In this document: in pieces, positions 61,887-64,000 of the stretch
How positions within the stretch are numbered: position 1 is the stretch's first letter
Layout of the letters: every line of letters begins with the position of its first letter
Assembly (NCBI GenBank): GCA_016192425.1
Contig: JACPUE010000056.1
Location: forward strand, 39,764 to 103,763
Source of the DNA: Burkholderiales bacterium
Lineage (GTDB): Bacteria > Pseudomonadota > Gammaproteobacteria > Burkholderiales > Burkholderiaceae_C
Reading direction: 5' to 3'
Length of the DNA: 64,000 bases
Notes under the pieces: model-generated
The model's input: only the letters and a program-made list of their open reading frames with translations
What the model was told of the DNA's origin: nothing
Databases searched by the model: none
Position numbers and translations under genes: made by a program

Positions 61887-62915
61887 ATGCAACTGCTCAA
61901 TACCCTTTACCTCACCACGCCAGAAACCTACCTGCGGCTGGACAACGACACCCTGCGTGTGGAGGTCGAGCGCGAAACCCGCCTGCGCGTGCCGCTGCAT
62001 CATTTGACGGCAGTGGTGTGTTTCGGGCACATCGGTTTGTCGGCGCCCCTCATGCACCGCTTGGCTGAGAGTGGCATTGCCCTGGTGCTGCTGGACAACA
62101 ACGGCCGTTTCAAAGCCCGGCTCGAAGGCGCCGTCAGCGGCAATGTGCTGTTGCGTCAGGCGCAATTTCAGCGTGTGGTAGATGCGGCCTTTACCTTGGA
62201 TATGGCCCGTGCCTGTGTCGCGGGCAAGATCAAAAATACCCGGCAAGTAGTGCAGCGTGGTGCGCGCGAAGCCAAGTCAGACGTCGAAGCCAGCACCCTT
62301 GCGCGCCTGACCGATGACTTGGCAGCCAGTCTGCGTGCCCTGCCCTCCGCCAGCAGCCTGGATCATTTGCGCGGGCTTGAGGGCGAGGCGGCCCGCCAGT
62401 ACTTTGGTGGCCTCAGCCTATTGATGCGCCCTGAGCTACGCACCTCCTTCGCCATGGATGGACGCACGCGTCGCCCACCACGCGACCGTTTCAATGCCCT
62501 GCTGTCGTTCTTGTATGCGATGTGGATGAACGACTGCCGCAGCGCCCTGGAGGCTTCGGGCCTAGATCCTCAAGTTGGGTTTTTGCATGCACTGCGCCCA
62601 GGGCGGGCAGCATTGGCACTCGACTTGATGGAAGAGTTTCGTCCTTGGGCAGACCGCTTGGCCCTCACCCTCATCAACCGGGGGCAACTGACCGAGCGCG
62701 ACTTTGTTCTGCGCGAAGGTGGGGGCGTGTCGCTACAACCCGATGCACGCAAAACCGTGGTGGTTGCCTACCAAGAGCGCAAGAAAGACGAAATCAATCA
62801 TCCTTTGTTGGCGCAGCCCGTAGCGTTGGGGCTGGTGCCCCTGGTGCAAGCCCGCCTCATGGCCCGAGCCGTGCGCGATGATGCCGCCCCGTACGTGCCC
62901 TTCGTGGCCAAGTGA
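61887..62915 (+). CDS. cas1: Cas1 integrase
   Basis: 342 residues. Metal-dependent integrase that inserts spacers. MQLLNTLYLTTPETYLRLDNDTLRVEVE is the type I-C N-terminal; the catalytic Glu lies in RGLEGEAARQYFGG, the His in GFLHALRPGRAALALDLMEEFRP, with a following D/E. It lies 8 bases after cas4. Confidence 0.97.
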   Translation: MQLLNTLYLTTPETYLRLDNDTLRVEVERETRLRVPLHHLTAVVCFGHIGLSAPLMHRLAESGIALVLLDNNGRFKARLEGAVSGNVLLRQAQFQRVVDAAFTLDMARACVAGKIKNTRQVVQRGAREAKSDVEASTLARLTDDLAASLRALPSASSLDHLRGLEGEAARQYFGGLSLLMRPELRTSFAMDGRTRRPPRDRFNALLSFLYAMWMNDCRSALEASGLDPQVGFLHALRPGRAALALDLMEEFRPWADRLALTLINRGQLTERDFVLREGGGVSLQPDARKTVVVAYQERKKDEINHPLLAQPVALGLVPLVQARLMARAVRDDAAPYVPFVAK

Positions 62916-62932
62916 TAGCGTAGGAGCCGCCT

Positions 62933-63223
62933 ATGCTGGTACTCGTTTGCTACGACGTCAACACCGAAACCAAATCAGGCAGGCGCCGTTTGCGCAGGGT
63001 TGCAAAAATCTGCGAGAGCACCGGTCAAAGGGTACAGAAATCGGTATTCGAATGTCAGCTCGATATAGCCAAATTTGAAACCCTGGAGCGTCAACTGCTG
63101 GCAGAAATCGACCCCTTGGCCGACTGCCTGCGCCTGTACCGCATGCCAGCAGCCAGAGGCTTTGAAGTGATTGAGCATGGCGCGTTCAAGGCAGTAGATT
63201 TCGAAGGGCCGCTGGTGCTTTAG
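62933..63223 (+). CDS. cas2: Cas2 adaptation protein
   Basis: 96 residues. [41 protein letters not shown] has the ferredoxin-like fold start and D8 (CYDV). It forms the Cas1-Cas2 scaffold complex. Last gene of the operon; the leader follows. Confidence 0.97.
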   Translation: MLVLVCYDVNTETKSGRRRLRRVAKICESTGQRVQKSVFECQLDIAKFETLERQLLAEIDPLADCLRLYRMPAARGFEVIEHGAFKAVDFEGPLVL

Positions 63224-63461
63224 TGGCCAATGTCAAGGCTACCTTGCACGCCCGCTACACATCCCCGCCATGGTATCGTGACAACCGCGAACCTCAAGTG
63301 ATGGGCACATCACACAGGGGTTCGCGCGCTTCGTAATGCCTTGTGGCAGATCGCTTTTTCTAATGAGGACTGCGACGTGTTCTACCGGAATCCGTCAGCG
63401 TGGGTCGCTTCGCGCATAGGCGCAAAAAAGATGTCTGTTCACAAGCACTTGCACATGAGGC
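63224..63461 (+). promoter_or_regulatory. CRISPR leader
   Basis: 238 bases between cas2 and the first repeat, with no credible gene. It should carry the array promoter and adaptation signals. TTCTAATGAGG at 63358 lies before a low-complexity stretch and AAAAAAG at 63423. It contains a two-tier hairpin at 63286-63326. Repeat-proximal sequence is CTTGCACATGAGGC. Confidence 0.8.
63286..63326. other. Two-tier hairpin in the CRISPR leader
   Basis: Outer stem CGCGAACC (63286-63293) with GGTTCGCG (63319-63326), inner stem GTGATG (63298-63303) with CATCAC (63308-63313) around GGCA; the arms are separated by TCAA and ACAGG. It lies 62 bases after the cas2 stop. It may end the cas transcript, or bind a protein, but lacks a T-tract. 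Confidence 0.5.
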
Positions 63462-64000
63462 GCATCGCCCGCCAGCAATGGCGGGCGTGGATTGAAACCT
63501 GGCCGCTGGCGTCTTTGAGGTGCAGCACCAACAGCATCGCCCGCCAGCAATGGCGGGCGTGGATTGAAACCATGTCTTGTGGCCAGGCTTGAATCGTGTG
63601 TCCACGCATCGCCCGCCAGCAATGGCGGGCGTGGATTGAAACCAGTAGCTCTCGAGCTACCTCCACTGTGAGCGCGGCATCGCCCGCCAGCAATGGCGGG
63701 CGTGGATTGAAACCATTCTGAACATGACCACATTCCCAAACCTCGCAGCATCGCCCGCCAGCAATGGCGGGCGTGGATTGAAACCCAATGCAAGAGCCGC
63801 AAGCCATTCACTCCTACGGCATCGCCCGCCAGCAATGGCGGGCGTGGATTGAAACAGCTACGGGCGCAAGGGCAGCGACGGGAACCGCCCGCATCGCCCG
63901 CCAGCAATGGCGGGCGTGGATTGAAACATGGATCAAAAACCCCAAGTAGGCAGCACATGGCGCATCGCCCGCCAGCAATGGCGGGCGTGGATTGAAACCA
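63462..64000 (+). CRISPR. Type I-C CRISPR array, at least 8 repeats, open at window end
   Basis: Eight identical 37-nt repeats start at 63462, 63534, 63606, 63677, 63748, 63819, 63891 and 63962; seven complete spacers are 35, 35, 34, 34, 34, 35 and 34 nt. Each repeat starts GCAT, has a 9-bp stem CGCCCGCCA/TGGCGGGCG around a GCAA (GNRA) loop, and ends in TGGATTGAAAC, the 11-nt handle expected after Cas5c cleavage. Repeats are 37 nt against the usual 32 for I-C. The array runs past 64000; no spacer source was recognised. Confidence 0.98.

Noticed and set aside
63395..63958. Open frames across the CRISPR array with repeated peptides
   Set aside because: They translate the repeats; periodic peptides come from the 71-72 bp repeat-spacer unit, and there is no ribosome site.

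Overview
This is a high-GC window whose gene content and codon use point to a betaproteobacterium of the Burkholderiales, most likely a Comamonadaceae member near Acidovorax. Supporting signs are the PHB/acetoacetate genes (bktB-like thiolase, acetoacetyl-CoA synthetase), rdgC, a mnmG-rsmG-parA-parB partition locus, NnrU and pseudoazurin, and short dispersed repeats that I recognise from memory as common in this family. The species assignment is inference. No rRNA or tRNA gene was seen.

Layout. 1-25 kb is mostly metabolism and envelope: a cut-off CYTH-like secreted protein, a phytase-like lipoprotein, a TrpB-like enzyme, AacS, a haemerythrin with a REC-REC-HTH-PAS-GGDEF-EAL regulator, a uracil/xanthine permease, an amino-acid-type binding protein, a thioesterase, a cobalamin adenosyltransferase, a D-lactate/glycolate-type dehydrogenase, pseudoazurin, an MFS transporter, and an envelope cluster (COG3014 - YcfL - LpoB - CsgG-like - alpha/beta hydrolase). 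22.8-32.3 kb is the chromosome-partition locus, all on the minus strand: mnmG, an HhH protein, rsmG, two membrane proteins, parA, a small hydrolase, a RelE/ParE-type toxin-antitoxin pair, parB. Three parS sites lie at 29543, 30693 and 32482. 32.5-44.2 kb holds redox genes, a copper-resistance locus (copA divergent from copZ-cueR, with two CueR-type operators), a thiolase, a SpmA/B-like permease, rdgC, a Spy-like protein and PagL. 44.6-54.4 kb carries a 1343-residue GGDEF-EAL sensor, DAHP synthase, an NlpC/P60 lipoprotein, NnrU, an exonuclease, YjdM and DinG.

54.6-64 kb is a complete type I-C CRISPR-Cas system (cas3-cas5c-cas8c-cas7c-cas4-cas1-cas2, plus an internal cas11c start). It is followed by a leader and at least eight 37-nt repeats with 34-35 nt spacers, and the array runs off the window. 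A BRO-N/prophage-antirepressor-type gene sits inside the operon between cas7c and cas4.

The most unusual observation is in two convergent intergenic regions (40.0-40.3 kb and 44.2-44.5 kb). Each contains three DnaA boxes with nearly the same spacing (40 bp, then 119 or 118 bp), and then, 14 bp after the last box, a run of CTA trinucleotides followed by an AT-rich stretch. This is the layout of a DnaA-box/DnaA-trio unwinding element, present twice, 4.26 kb apart and 8-15 kb from the parS cluster, with no dnaA in the window. A second theme is dispersed repeats that have entered genes and are translated: in aacS, in copA, at the end of parA, and in the tail of a methyltransferase.
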